Below, one piece after another: positions 17,125 to 24,500 of a stretch of DNA of 64,000 bases. This stretch comes from an uncultured Collinsella sp. (lineage in GTDB: Bacteria; Actinomycetota; Coriobacteriia; Coriobacteriales; Coriobacteriaceae), in contig USSM01000003.1 of NCBI GenBank assembly GCA_900557455.1, positions 23,877 to 87,876 of the forward strand, read 5' to 3'. Both the position numbers and the translations under genes were made by a program. Each line of letters begins with the position of its first letter. Within the stretch, counting starts at the first letter, position 1. Under the pieces are notes generated by a model. It was given only the letters and a program-made list of their open reading frames with translations. It was not told the DNA's origin and did not search any database.

Positions 17125-18473
17125 TAGGCAGTGGCGCGGCCGAGCCAGTTGCCGCTGTGGTGGTAGATGGTGAACATCGTGGCCGTGATGAGCCAGGTTA
17201 CGGGGTAAACCAGCAGCAGGTGCTCAAGCGACGGATCGAACGGCATAATCGCAAACACCCAAATCACCCTGAGCACGACGGTGCCAAAAATCGTGAGCAT
17301 CATGGGCTGCAAGCTCACGCCGGCACCACGAATGGAGCCCGACGCATTCTCGATAATCGAGAAAATCGCGTAGAACGGTGCGATAAAGTGAAGAATCGTC
17401 GTGGTGTACGCCGAAATCGAAGCATCATCGACAAACAGACGCGACAACGGACCCGAAAACACCAGCAGCACGGCAGACAGGCCACCAATGAGCATAAACG
17501 ACAGCACGAGCGACGTATGGTAGCCCTTGCGCATGCGCTCGTAGTTGCGCGCGCCAAAGTTCTGTGCCGAGAACGTGGTGATCGACACGCCAAGCGCCTC
17601 GGTAACCATCCAGACAATGCCATCCAGGCGGCCCGAAAGACCCCAAGCCGTGGTGACATCGGCACCAAACGAGTTGACCGACACCTGAATCAAAACGTTG
17701 GAAATCGAATACGCAGCAGACTGAAAGCCAAGCGGCAGACCACACGAGATCATGCTCTTACAAATGCCAGGATCAATGCCGAGTTTGGACAGTGAAAGCC
17801 GCCACGCACCCGGTGCGCGCATCATACGAATCACGATCATCGTGGCATTGGAGCAAATGGTCAGCGCCACCGCGATGCCGCAGCCCAGAGCCTCCATATG
17901 AAGCACGGCAACGAAGATGACATCCAGCACCGCATTAACAAGGCAGCCGGAAGCGATGATCACAGCGGGCCCGCGCGTGTCGCCCACGGCGCGCAGCAGT
18001 GCCGTTCCCATATTGAGCAGCAGCGCCGCAACCATGGCGGCAAAATAGCAACGAGCATAGGCCGCGCCCTCGGCCAATAGTTCATGCGGCGTGTTCATAA
18101 GCACCAGCATGGGCTCAACGAACACTATGCCAAGAATCGAGAAAACGATACCGCCCACCAGCGCGAGGGTCATGGCCGTATGGACCGAACGACTCAGCCG
18201 GTCATCATCGTGCTGGCCAAAATACTGACCAGTAATGACTGCGCAGCCGGCGCCGACGCCAACGCAAAAGCCAATGCAGAGCTCGGTGAGCACCATCGTG
18301 GCTTGAATGCCACCCAGTGCGAGCTTGCCGCCAAACTGACCGACGATATAGGTACCGATAAGCGTGTATGCCTGCTGAAAAAACGAACTAAAGAAGATGG
18401 GAACGCACAGCGACAGCAGCTGCTGCCAAATGACGCCCTGCGTTACATCGATAGACGTAGATTTCTTAGCCAC
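17124..18473 (-). CDS. MATE family efflux transporter
   Basis: Multidrug and toxic-compound extrusion antiporter, about 449 residues, with 12 predicted TM segments in two homologous halves. The first half opens with WQQLLSLCVPIFFSSFFQQAYTLIGTYIVGQFGG and the second with ICKSMISCGLPLGFQSAAYS. It is of the DinF/NorM-like type that uses Na+ or H+ gradients; the substrates are unknown. The start is taken as GTG 18473 (VAKKSTSIDVTQGV) with GGGGAGGG just upstream; the frame extends to 18506 without a ribosome site. It ends inside the 17039-17124 inverted repeat. Confidence 0.92.
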   Translation of the reverse strand: MAKKSTSIDVTQGVIWQQLLSLCVPIFFSSFFQQAYTLIGTYIVGQFGGKLALGGIQATMVLTELCIGFCVGVGAGCAVITGQYFGQHDDDRLSRSVHTAMTLALVGGIVFSILGIVFVEPMLVLMNTPHELLAEGAAYARCYFAAMVAALLLNMGTALLRAVGDTRGPAVIIASGCLVNAVLDVIFVAVLHMEALGCGIAVALTICSNATMIVIRMMRAPGAWRLSLSKLGIDPGICKSMISCGLPLGFQSAAYSISNVLIQVSVNSFGADVTTAWGLSGRLDGIVWMVTEALGVSITTFSAQNFGARNYERMRKGYHTSLVLSFMLIGGLSAVLLVFSGPLSRLFVDDASISAYTTTILHFIAPFYAIFSIIENASGSIRGAGVSLQPMMLTIFGTVVLRVIWVFAIMPFDPSLEHLLLVYPVTWLITATMFTIYHHSGNWLGRATA

Positions 18474-18597
18474 ACGCCCTCCCCACAAGTGCACGTCAAC
18501 CGACAAAACAGCAAATTAAGACAAAGCCAATACCAGCTTAGCACCGACCGGCGTCGACCGAAACACCCCGAATCAGAGCCCGGTGCGAACTATCTAC

Positions 18598-19512
18598 CTA
18601 GTGATACAGCCCCGGCTGGTAGTGATACTCGTTGCTCACGTGCGGGCACAGCTGCCAAAAGGCGACGGCACTCGCCGCAGCCACGTTAAGCGAATCAACC
18701 CCGTGCGCCATCGGAATGCGCACGGCCCGGTCACAGCCCGCGATAGTCTTGGCGCCCAGGCCGGCGCCCTCGGTGCCCATAAAGATCGCCAGGCGATCAA
18801 TCTCCTGCAGCACGGGATCGTCCAGCGAAACGGAATCATCCGTCAACGCCATGGCGACACAGGAAAACCTGGCATTGTGCAGCGCAGCCAGGCCATCGTG
18901 CGGCCATACGCGCGCCTCGCTGCCAATACGCGTCCACGGCACCTGAAACACCGTGCCCATGCTCACACGGGCAGAACGACGATATAGCGGATCACAACAC
19001 GTAGGGCTCACCAGAATACCGTCGACATTCAACGCCGCCGCCGAGCGGAAAATCGCGCCCACATTGGTATGGTCGACAATGCCCTCAAGCACGCACACGC
19101 GCACCGGACGCTCCCCCGCAGCTTTTACGACGCCGCCCAAAAACTCATCAACCGGAATCTGTCGCGGGCGACGAAACGCCGCGAGCGCACCGCGCGTCAC
19201 GTTAAAGCCCGTCAACTGCTCCATGAGCTCCATGGAGGCCACGAACACAGGAACCGGACCTGCGCCCTCGCGCACAACCAGGCGCTCAAACAGCGGCATC
19301 ATCTGGTCGAGCCAGCGTTCACCCAAAAGAAAGCTCACCGGCTCGTATCCGGCACGCACCGCGCGCTCAATAACCTTGGCACTCTCGGCGATAAAGATGC
19401 CCTTTTGCGGCTCCAGCACGCAGCGCAGCTCGCGCTCGGTCAGTCGCACGTAGGCATCGAGCCGCTCGTCCTCGAGCGAATCAATTCGCAGAACCTCAAC
19501 GGCATCAGTCAT
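18598..19512 (-). CDS. TrmH/SpoU-family RNA 2'-O-methyltransferase
   Basis: SPOUT-class methyltransferase of about 304 residues. The three motifs are present: EGIVDHTNVGAIFRSAAAL (motif 1), IFMGTEGAGLGAKTI (motif 2) and IPMAHGVDSLNVAAASAVAFW (motif 3, the knotted SAM site). An N-terminal substrate-binding domain (RLTERELRCVLEPQKGIFIA, KVIERAVRAGYEPVSFLL) resembles the L30e-like domain of rRNA ribose methyltransferases. The target is tRNA or rRNA 2'-O-ribose, and which nucleotide is unknown. The start is taken at ATG 19512 (MTDAVEVLRI); an upstream ATG at 19545 is possible. No clear operon partner. Confidence 0.9.
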   Translation of the reverse strand: MTDAVEVLRIDSLEDERLDAYVRLTERELRCVLEPQKGIFIAESAKVIERAVRAGYEPVSFLLGERWLDQMMPLFERLVVREGAGPVPVFVASMELMEQLTGFNVTRGALAAFRRPRQIPVDEFLGGVVKAAGERPVRVCVLEGIVDHTNVGAIFRSAAALNVDGILVSPTCCDPLYRRSARVSMGTVFQVPWTRIGSEARVWPHDGLAALHNARFSCVAMALTDDSVSLDDPVLQEIDRLAIFMGTEGAGLGAKTIAGCDRAVRIPMAHGVDSLNVAAASAVAFWQLCPHVSNEYHYQPGLYH

Positions 19513-19621
19513 AGCAGCCTGCCCGCACCCTTCTTTACAGCACATCTATACCAAACGAGGCGACGCTAAGCGCCGCCCCATGCATTCAATCTACCCGATG
19601 ATACCGTTCGCGCCAGGCGAT

Positions 19622-20140
19622 TTACGCCCCAACGCGACGATACGTCACGAACTCATAATCGACACCTTCGTCGCCCTCACCCGCGGCAATCGTGGCAACC
19701 CCGCCAGCCCGCGAAACTTCCCATGCAGGATCGGCATCCAAATTGGGAAAATACGTGTCCACGGGATGGACGCAGTGGTTATGCGTGACCTCGGCCTCCA
19801 CGCAGTACGGCAAAAATTGCCGATAGACATCGCCGCCGCCGATCACCCACGCAACGGGCTCATCGGCAACCGCAGCGAGCGCCTCGTCGATGCTATGCAC
19901 CACGTCGACGCCCTCGGGAGCAAAGCTCTCGTCGCGGGTGAGCACGATATTGCGGCGGTTCTTGAGCGGACGCCCACCGGGAAAACTCAGCAGGGTCTTG
20001 CGCCCCATAATGACCGGGCAACCTTTGGTGCACGCCACAAAATGGCGCATGTCGGCGCGATTAGACACCACCATATCGCCCTCGCGCCCAATGCCCCAGT
20101 CGTCACACACGGCGACGATGGCAGAAAGCTTACACGTCAT
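19622..20140 (-). CDS. folA: Dihydrofolate reductase
   Basis: NADPH-dependent reductase regenerating tetrahydrofolate, 172 residues. The N-terminal KLSAIVAVCDDWGIGREGDMVV holds the WGIG substrate loop, and Asp in the NRADMRHFVACTKG region fits the conserved acidic active-site residue. CPVIMGRKTLLSFPGG binds NADPH and WVIGGGDVYRQFLPY is the conserved GG-x-x-(I/V)Y region. The ATG at 20140 is preferred because AGGTGG precedes it by six bases; a GTG at 20149 abuts the thyA stop directly. It is cotranscribed after thyA, which makes the dihydrofolate it consumes. Confidence 0.95.
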   Translation of the reverse strand: MTCKLSAIVAVCDDWGIGREGDMVVSNRADMRHFVACTKGCPVIMGRKTLLSFPGGRPLKNRRNIVLTRDESFAPEGVDVVHSIDEALAAVADEPVAWVIGGGDVYRQFLPYCVEAEVTHNHCVHPVDTYFPNLDADPAWEVSRAGGVATIAAGEGDEGVDYEFVTYRRVGA

Positions 20141-20149
20141 GAGCGCCAC

Positions 20150-20998
20150 CTACACCGCAATGGGAATGTTCTTGACCTGCGGGCCGTGCTCGTAGCCCTC
20201 GACGATGAGGTCATCGGTCGTAAACGCATAGAAATCGTGCACGTCGGGGTTAAGCGTTACCTTGGGCGCCGCAAACTGCGGACGCTCGATAAGTTCACGG
20301 ACAATATCGACATGACGGTCGTAAATGTGGGCATCGGCAATCACATGCAGCAGCTCACCGGGAATCATATCGACCGACTGCGCGACCATCATCAGCAAAA
20401 TGGCGTACTGGCACACATTCCAGTTGTTCGCGGCCAAAATGTCCTGGCTGCGCTGGTTGAGAATCATGTTGAGTGTGGGTTTATCGTCCTGCGAGCGCTG
20501 CGTGACGTTATAGGTCACGCTGTAGGCGCATGGATACAGGTGCATCTCGGACAGGTCGCTAAACACGTACGTGTTGGTCATGATGCGGCGACTGTACGGT
20601 GTGTGCTTAAGATCGTACAGCACACGGTCCATCTGGTCGAAATCGCCTTCGGCATAATGGCTCTTCTGGCCAATCTGATACCCGTAGGCCTTGCCGATGG
20701 AACCGGTCTCGTCGGCCCACTCATCCCAGATATGGCTGTTGAGGTCATGGACGTTATTTGACTTCTTTTGATAGATCCACAGGATCTCGTCCATCGCAGA
20801 CTTAAGCGCCGTGCGACGCAGGGTGAGCGCGGGGAACTCCTCGCGTAGGTCGTAACGCGCCGTAACGCCAAAATTTTTAATGGTATAGGCAGGGGTGCCA
20901 TCCTCCCACACCGGTCGGACCTTTTGACCCTCGGTGGTGGTGCCATGGTCCAGAATATCGCGGCACATGGATACAAACTGTTGATCAGCCTTACTCAT
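20150..20998 (-). CDS. thyA: Thymidylate synthase (ThyA type)
   Basis: Converts dUMP and methylenetetrahydrofolate to dTMP and dihydrofolate. 282 residues. The catalytic Cys is in MHLYPCAYSVTYNVTQ, the phosphate-binding Arg in LNMILNQRSQDILAA, and the dUMP-binding segment is HVIADAHIYDRHVDIV. The catalytic loop reads YPCAYS rather than the common PPCH, so this is a divergent subgroup. The start is supported by AGGAGGG five bases upstream. The gene is immediately followed by folA, a usual pair. A 14-bp perfect palindrome at 21014-21027 sits in its leader just upstream of the ribosome site. Confidence 0.95.
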   Translation of the reverse strand: MSKADQQFVSMCRDILDHGTTTEGQKVRPVWEDGTPAYTIKNFGVTARYDLREEFPALTLRRTALKSAMDEILWIYQKKSNNVHDLNSHIWDEWADETGSIGKAYGYQIGQKSHYAEGDFDQMDRVLYDLKHTPYSRRIMTNTYVFSDLSEMHLYPCAYSVTYNVTQRSQDDKPTLNMILNQRSQDILAANNWNVCQYAILLMMVAQSVDMIPGELLHVIADAHIYDRHVDIVRELIERPQFAAPKVTLNPDVHDFYAFTTDDLIVEGYEHGPQVKNIPIAV

Positions 20999-21013
20999 TG
21001 ACCCTCCTGTCGG

Positions 21014-21027
21014 TAGCCTATAGGCTA
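21014..21027. promoter_or_regulatory. 14-bp palindrome in the thyA leader
   Basis: TAGCCTATAGGCTA is perfectly symmetric and lies 16-29 bases upstream of the thyA ATG, next to AGGAGGG. It is well placed as an operator or an RNA hairpin controlling thyA-folA. No regulator is identified. Confidence 0.45.
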
Positions 21028-21137
21028 TTTTTAATTCTAGCCCAGGTGCGCGAGTGTCGGATTGGACACTTAGTTCGGCACATGCAATGCACGGCAGCGC
21101 GGCTCCGCAATCGCACACACAACTCCTCTGCATTTTC

Positions 21138-21202
21138 TGACATATGTCAATAATGCCTTGCGCTGCTCCACGCATGCGTTATCCTATTGTTGACATATGT
21201 CA
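21138..21202 (+). promoter_or_regulatory. Promoter flanked by two identical palindromic operators
   Basis: TGACATATGTCA occurs at 21138-21149 and again at 21191-21202, 53 bp centre to centre. Between them a candidate promoter has TTGCGC at 21158-21163 and TATCCT at 21180-21185 (16-bp spacer). The second palindrome therefore covers the expected transcript start and the first lies upstream of the -35 box. This is the layout of a repressor with two operators. The obvious candidate regulator is the DUF134 domain encoded by the gene itself. Confidence 0.65.
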
Positions 21203-21216
21203 GATAAGGAGCGTGT

Positions 21217-21981
21217 ATGACGGGAAGACGCGAAAAACTGCGCCGCGTCGGGATCATCCCCGAATATCGCGGCTTTACACCCGATGGCCTTGCCAGCGGA
21301 GACGCTATCGATATGACGGTCGATGAGCTCGAAGTACTGCGCCTGTGCGATCTGGAGGGCCTCAATCAGGAGGCCGTCGCCCTGCACATGGGCATCGCCC
21401 GCGCCACGGTGGCTGCAATCAGCAGTCGCGCGCATCGCAAGGTGGCAAACGCGCTGGTCAATGGACGGGCGATCGTCATCGAAGGCGGCAACATCGCGTA
21501 CTCCCCCATCACCACGACGACGGCCGCATGGCCAGCAAAGGAGGTCGGCACCATGAGGGTGGCAACAACGTACGACAACGGCAACATCTTTATGCACTTT
21601 GGCCGCAGCGAGCAGTTCAAGATCTACGACATCCAGGATGGCAAGGTGCTCAACGAGCAGGTCGTAGGCACCGGTGGCACCGGCCACGGCGCCTTGGCGG
21701 GCCTGCTTGCCAACGGTGGCGTTGACACGCTCATTTGCGGCGGTATCGGCGGCGGCGCTATCAACGCGCTTGCCCAAGCCGGCATCACGGTCTATGCGGG
21801 CGCCCAGGGCAGCTGCGATGCCTGCGTCGAGGCCCTCATTGCCGGCACGCTCGCACAGAACGGCGAGGCCACCTGCGACTGTCATGGTCATGACCACGAG
21901 CACACCCATGAGCATGGCGAGTCCTGCGGCTGCCATGGCCATCACGAGCACGTGGGCCACGAGGGCTGCGGCTGCCACTAG
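21217..21981 (+). CDS. DUF134 DNA-binding domain fused to NifX/NifB-like domain with His/Cys-rich tail
   Basis: Protein of 254 residues in three parts. Residues 1-100 are a DUF134 domain (RRVGIIPEYRGFTPDG, then an HTH in LEGLNQEAVALHMGIARATV). Residues 113-215 are a dinitrogenase iron-molybdenum cofactor-type domain (MRVATTYDNGNIFMHFGRSE, GGVDTLICGGIGGGAINALA). Residues 220-254 are rich in His and Cys (CHGHDHEHTHEHGESCGCHG), probably binding metal. In many genomes the first two are separate neighbouring genes. AAGGAG precedes the first ATG. Inside the gene a full AAAGGAGGT at 21537-21545 stands seven bases before an in-frame ATG at 21553, so the second domain may also be made alone. Role in metal or Fe-S handling is inferred. 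Confidence 0.82.
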   Translation: MTGRREKLRRVGIIPEYRGFTPDGLASGDAIDMTVDELEVLRLCDLEGLNQEAVALHMGIARATVAAISSRAHRKVANALVNGRAIVIEGGNIAYSPITTTTAAWPAKEVGTMRVATTYDNGNIFMHFGRSEQFKIYDIQDGKVLNEQVVGTGGTGHGALAGLLANGGVDTLICGGIGGGAINALAQAGITVYAGAQGSCDACVEALIAGTLAQNGEATCDCHGHDHEHTHEHGESCGCHGHHEHVGHEGCGCH

Positions 21982-22036
21982 CGGCAAGCACCTCGTCGAG
22001 AACACGCTTCCACGCGTGCGACACCAGCGAACAAAC

Positions 22037-22076
22037 GGCGAAGGCCGCCTGGAATACCATCCAGGCGGCCTTCGCC
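22037..22076. terminator. Bidirectional terminator between nifX-fusion and ffh
   Basis: Perfect 17-bp stem, GGCGAAGGCCGCCTGGA (22037-22053) with its complement at 22060-22076, and a 6-base loop. It lies between the convergent genes. T tracts are weak on both sides. Confidence 0.75.
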
Positions 22077-22096
22077 ATACACGACTCAACTAGTCG

Positions 22097-23572
22097 TTAC
22101 TTCTTGTTGCGCATCTGCGCTTCCATCTGGCGCAGCAGGTCCATATCGGACTTGGGGCCGCCCGTTCCCAGGCCGCCCATGCCGCCCAGCCCCATAGCAT
22201 CCAGACCGGGAATATTGGGCATGCGCATCTTTTTGCCCTTCTTACCCTTCTTGCCCTTCTTGCCGCCGGCCTGCGCCTGATTGGCCATCGTGCGCATGCG
22301 GCCCATCATCTTGTTCATCTCGCCCCACTGCTTCATAAGGCTATTGACCTCGGTGGGAGTCACACCGGCGCCCTTGGCAATGCGGGCACGGCGCTGACCG
22401 TTGATGATGGAGGGACGCAGGCGCTCCTCCTTGGTCATCGACATGATGATGGCCTCGTTCTTGTCGAAGATGCCCTCGTCCAGGTTACCGCCCATCTGAT
22501 TGAGCGCACGCTGGCCACCGGGGAGCATGCCCAGAATACCCTTCATGCCGCCCATCTTCTTGACGGCTTTCATCTGGTCGAGCATGTCGTTCATGGTAAA
22601 GCCCTCGCGCAGCATACGCTCGGCGGCCTCAAGCTGCTCGGCGTCGGCCGCCTCCTGGGCCTTCTCGATGATGCCGACAACATCACCCATGCCCAAGATT
22701 CGCTTGGCCATACGGTCGGGATAGAACGGCTCCAGCGAATCGGGCTTCTCGCCCATGCTCACGAACTTGATGGGCTTGCCGGTCACCTGGCGCACGGAAA
22801 GCGCGCCGCCGCCACGGGCATCGCCGTCGAGCTTGGAAATGATCACGCCGTCAAAGTCGGTGCGATCAGCGAAGGTCGAGACGACGTTGACGATATCCTG
22901 GCCGGTCATGGCATCGACGACCATCAGCACCTGATCGGGCTTGACGGCCTTCTTGATGTCCACGGCCTCCTGCATCATCTGCTCGTCTATCTGCAGACGA
23001 CCGGCTGTATCGACGATGACCACATCGCGCAGGTGGTCGACGGCCTCCTGGATGGCGCCTTTGGCGATGTCGACCGGGTGCTCGCCGTCACCGCGGAAGA
23101 CCGGCACGCCAATCTCGCCGCCAAGCGTGGCCAGCTGGTCGGCAGCTGCGGGACGGTAGACGTCGCACGCGGCGAGCAGCGGCGAGCGGCCCTGCTTCTT
23201 GAGCAGGTAGGCCAGCTTTACGGCCGCCGTAGTCTTACCGGAGCCCTGCAGGCCCACGAGCATGATCACATTGGGAATGCGGTTGCTAAAGACGAGCTTG
23301 CTCTCGGTGGAGCCGAGCATCTCGGTAAGCTCGTCGAGCACGATCTTGACGACGTTTTGTGCCGGCGACAGCGACTCCATGACCTCGGCGGTCATGCAGC
23401 GCTCCTTGGTCTTGGCGACAAACTCCTTGACGACCTTGAAGTTGACGTCGGCCTCGAGCAGCGCCATGCGAATGTCGCGCATAGCCGAGGTGATATCGGC
23501 CTCGGTCAGTTTACCTTTGCCGCGCAGGCGGTCAAATGTGTCGTTGAGGCGATCGCTCAGAGAATCAAACAC
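22097..23572 (-). CDS. ffh: Signal recognition particle protein Ffh
   Basis: SRP54 GTPase that binds 4.5S RNA and signal sequences on nascent chains, 491 residues. The N domain comes first, then the G domain with G1 GLQGSGKTTAAVKLA, DVYRPAAADQL, G3 VIVDTAGRLQ and G4/G5 SKLDGDARGGGALSV. The methionine-rich M domain follows (MNDMLDQMKAVKKMGGMKGI, MKQWGEMNKMMGRMRTM). The C-terminus is extended with Lys and Gly-Met repeats (KKGKKGKKGKK). It lies 10 bases after ftsY, so the SRP and its receptor are made together at the end of the smc cluster. Confidence 0.97.
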   Translation of the reverse strand: MFDSLSDRLNDTFDRLRGKGKLTEADITSAMRDIRMALLEADVNFKVVKEFVAKTKERCMTAEVMESLSPAQNVVKIVLDELTEMLGSTESKLVFSNRIPNVIMLVGLQGSGKTTAAVKLAYLLKKQGRSPLLAACDVYRPAAADQLATLGGEIGVPVFRGDGEHPVDIAKGAIQEAVDHLRDVVIVDTAGRLQIDEQMMQEAVDIKKAVKPDQVLMVVDAMTGQDIVNVVSTFADRTDFDGVIISKLDGDARGGGALSVRQVTGKPIKFVSMGEKPDSLEPFYPDRMAKRILGMGDVVGIIEKAQEAADAEQLEAAERMLREGFTMNDMLDQMKAVKKMGGMKGILGMLPGGQRALNQMGGNLDEGIFDKNEAIIMSMTKEERLRPSIINGQRRARIAKGAGVTPTEVNSLMKQWGEMNKMMGRMRTMANQAQAGGKKGKKGKKGKKMRMPNIPGLDAMGLGGMGGLGTGGPKSDMDLLRQMEAQMRNKK

Positions 23573-23582
23573 TAGTCACTCC

Positions 23583-24500
23583 TTAATTGGACTCGCCCAC
23601 CAGGGCGCGGCAGAAATCTTTGGCATTGAACTCCTGCAGGTCATCGACCTGCTCGCCCACGCCGATGCGCAGGATTGGGAGCTTGAGCTTCTCGGCCACG
23701 GCCATGGCGATGCCACCCTTAGCCGTGCCGTCCAGCTTTGTCATGATAATACCGTCCAGACCCAACGCCTCGTTAAACTCAAGCGCCTGGTTCAGACCGT
23801 TTTGGCCTGTCGCGGCATCGATTACGAGTACGACCGAGACGGGCATGGGGCCGGCGGCCATATTGGCGGCGCGCTTACGCGTCACGTTGACCACCTTGGC
23901 AAGCTCGCGCATGAGCTCGGGGCTCGTGTGCAGACGGCCGGCGGTGTCGATGAGCACCAGGTCGCTGCCGCGCTTGTCGGCCTCATCGAGCACGTCGTAG
24001 CAAACGCTCGCCGGATCGGAGCCGCGGTCGCGCTTGATGACGGGAACGCCGGCGCGCTGGCCCCACACATCGAGCTGTTCGATGGCGGCGGCGCGGAAGG
24101 TATCGGCCGAGCCGATCACGACGTTCTTGCCGCGGGCAGCCATGGCGCTCGCAATCTTGCCGACCGTGGTGGTCTTGCCGGCACCGTTGATGCCGACAAA
24201 CAGCACGCAGCTCGGCGTATCGGAAAACGGATCGTGCTCGACGGGCACAAAATGGCCCTCGAGTTGCTCGGCCAGGGCGCGGCGAAGCTGCGGGGCGGTC
24301 TTGAGGTTCTTCTTGGCAGCGGCGTCGCGCAGGTCATCGGAGACCTGAATGGCGACCTCAGCACCCATGTCACCCATGACGAGAGTGTCCTCAAGGTCCT
24401 CCCAAAAATCCTCATCGACCTCGCCGCCAAAATAAAAGACCTCGTTGAGGGCCTCGCGGCTGCGCTCAAGTCCGCGCGAGAGAGCATCGAAGAATCCCAT
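23583..24500 (-). CDS. ftsY: SRP receptor FtsY
   Basis: Membrane-associated SRP GTPase that docks ribosome-SRP complexes at the translocon, 305 residues. Short form: it has the N domain (REALNEVFYFGGEVDEDFWE) and G domain but no long acidic A domain. Motifs: VGINGAGKTTTVGKIASAMA, SADTFRAAAIEQL, VLIDTAGRLHTSPELM and TKLDGTAKGGIAMAV. Its ATG shares a base with the smc TAA (TAATG), so translation is coupled. The short N-terminus suggests membrane binding through a basic amphipathic helix at the very start (MGFFDALSRGLERSREAL). Confidence 0.97.
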   Translation of the reverse strand: MGFFDALSRGLERSREALNEVFYFGGEVDEDFWEDLEDTLVMGDMGAEVAIQVSDDLRDAAAKKNLKTAPQLRRALAEQLEGHFVPVEHDPFSDTPSCVLFVGINGAGKTTTVGKIASAMAARGKNVVIGSADTFRAAAIEQLDVWGQRAGVPVIKRDRGSDPASVCYDVLDEADKRGSDLVLIDTAGRLHTSPELMRELAKVVNVTRKRAANMAAGPMPVSVVLVIDAATGQNGLNQALEFNEALGLDGIIMTKLDGTAKGGIAMAVAEKLKLPILRIGVGEQVDDLQEFNAKDFCRALVGESN

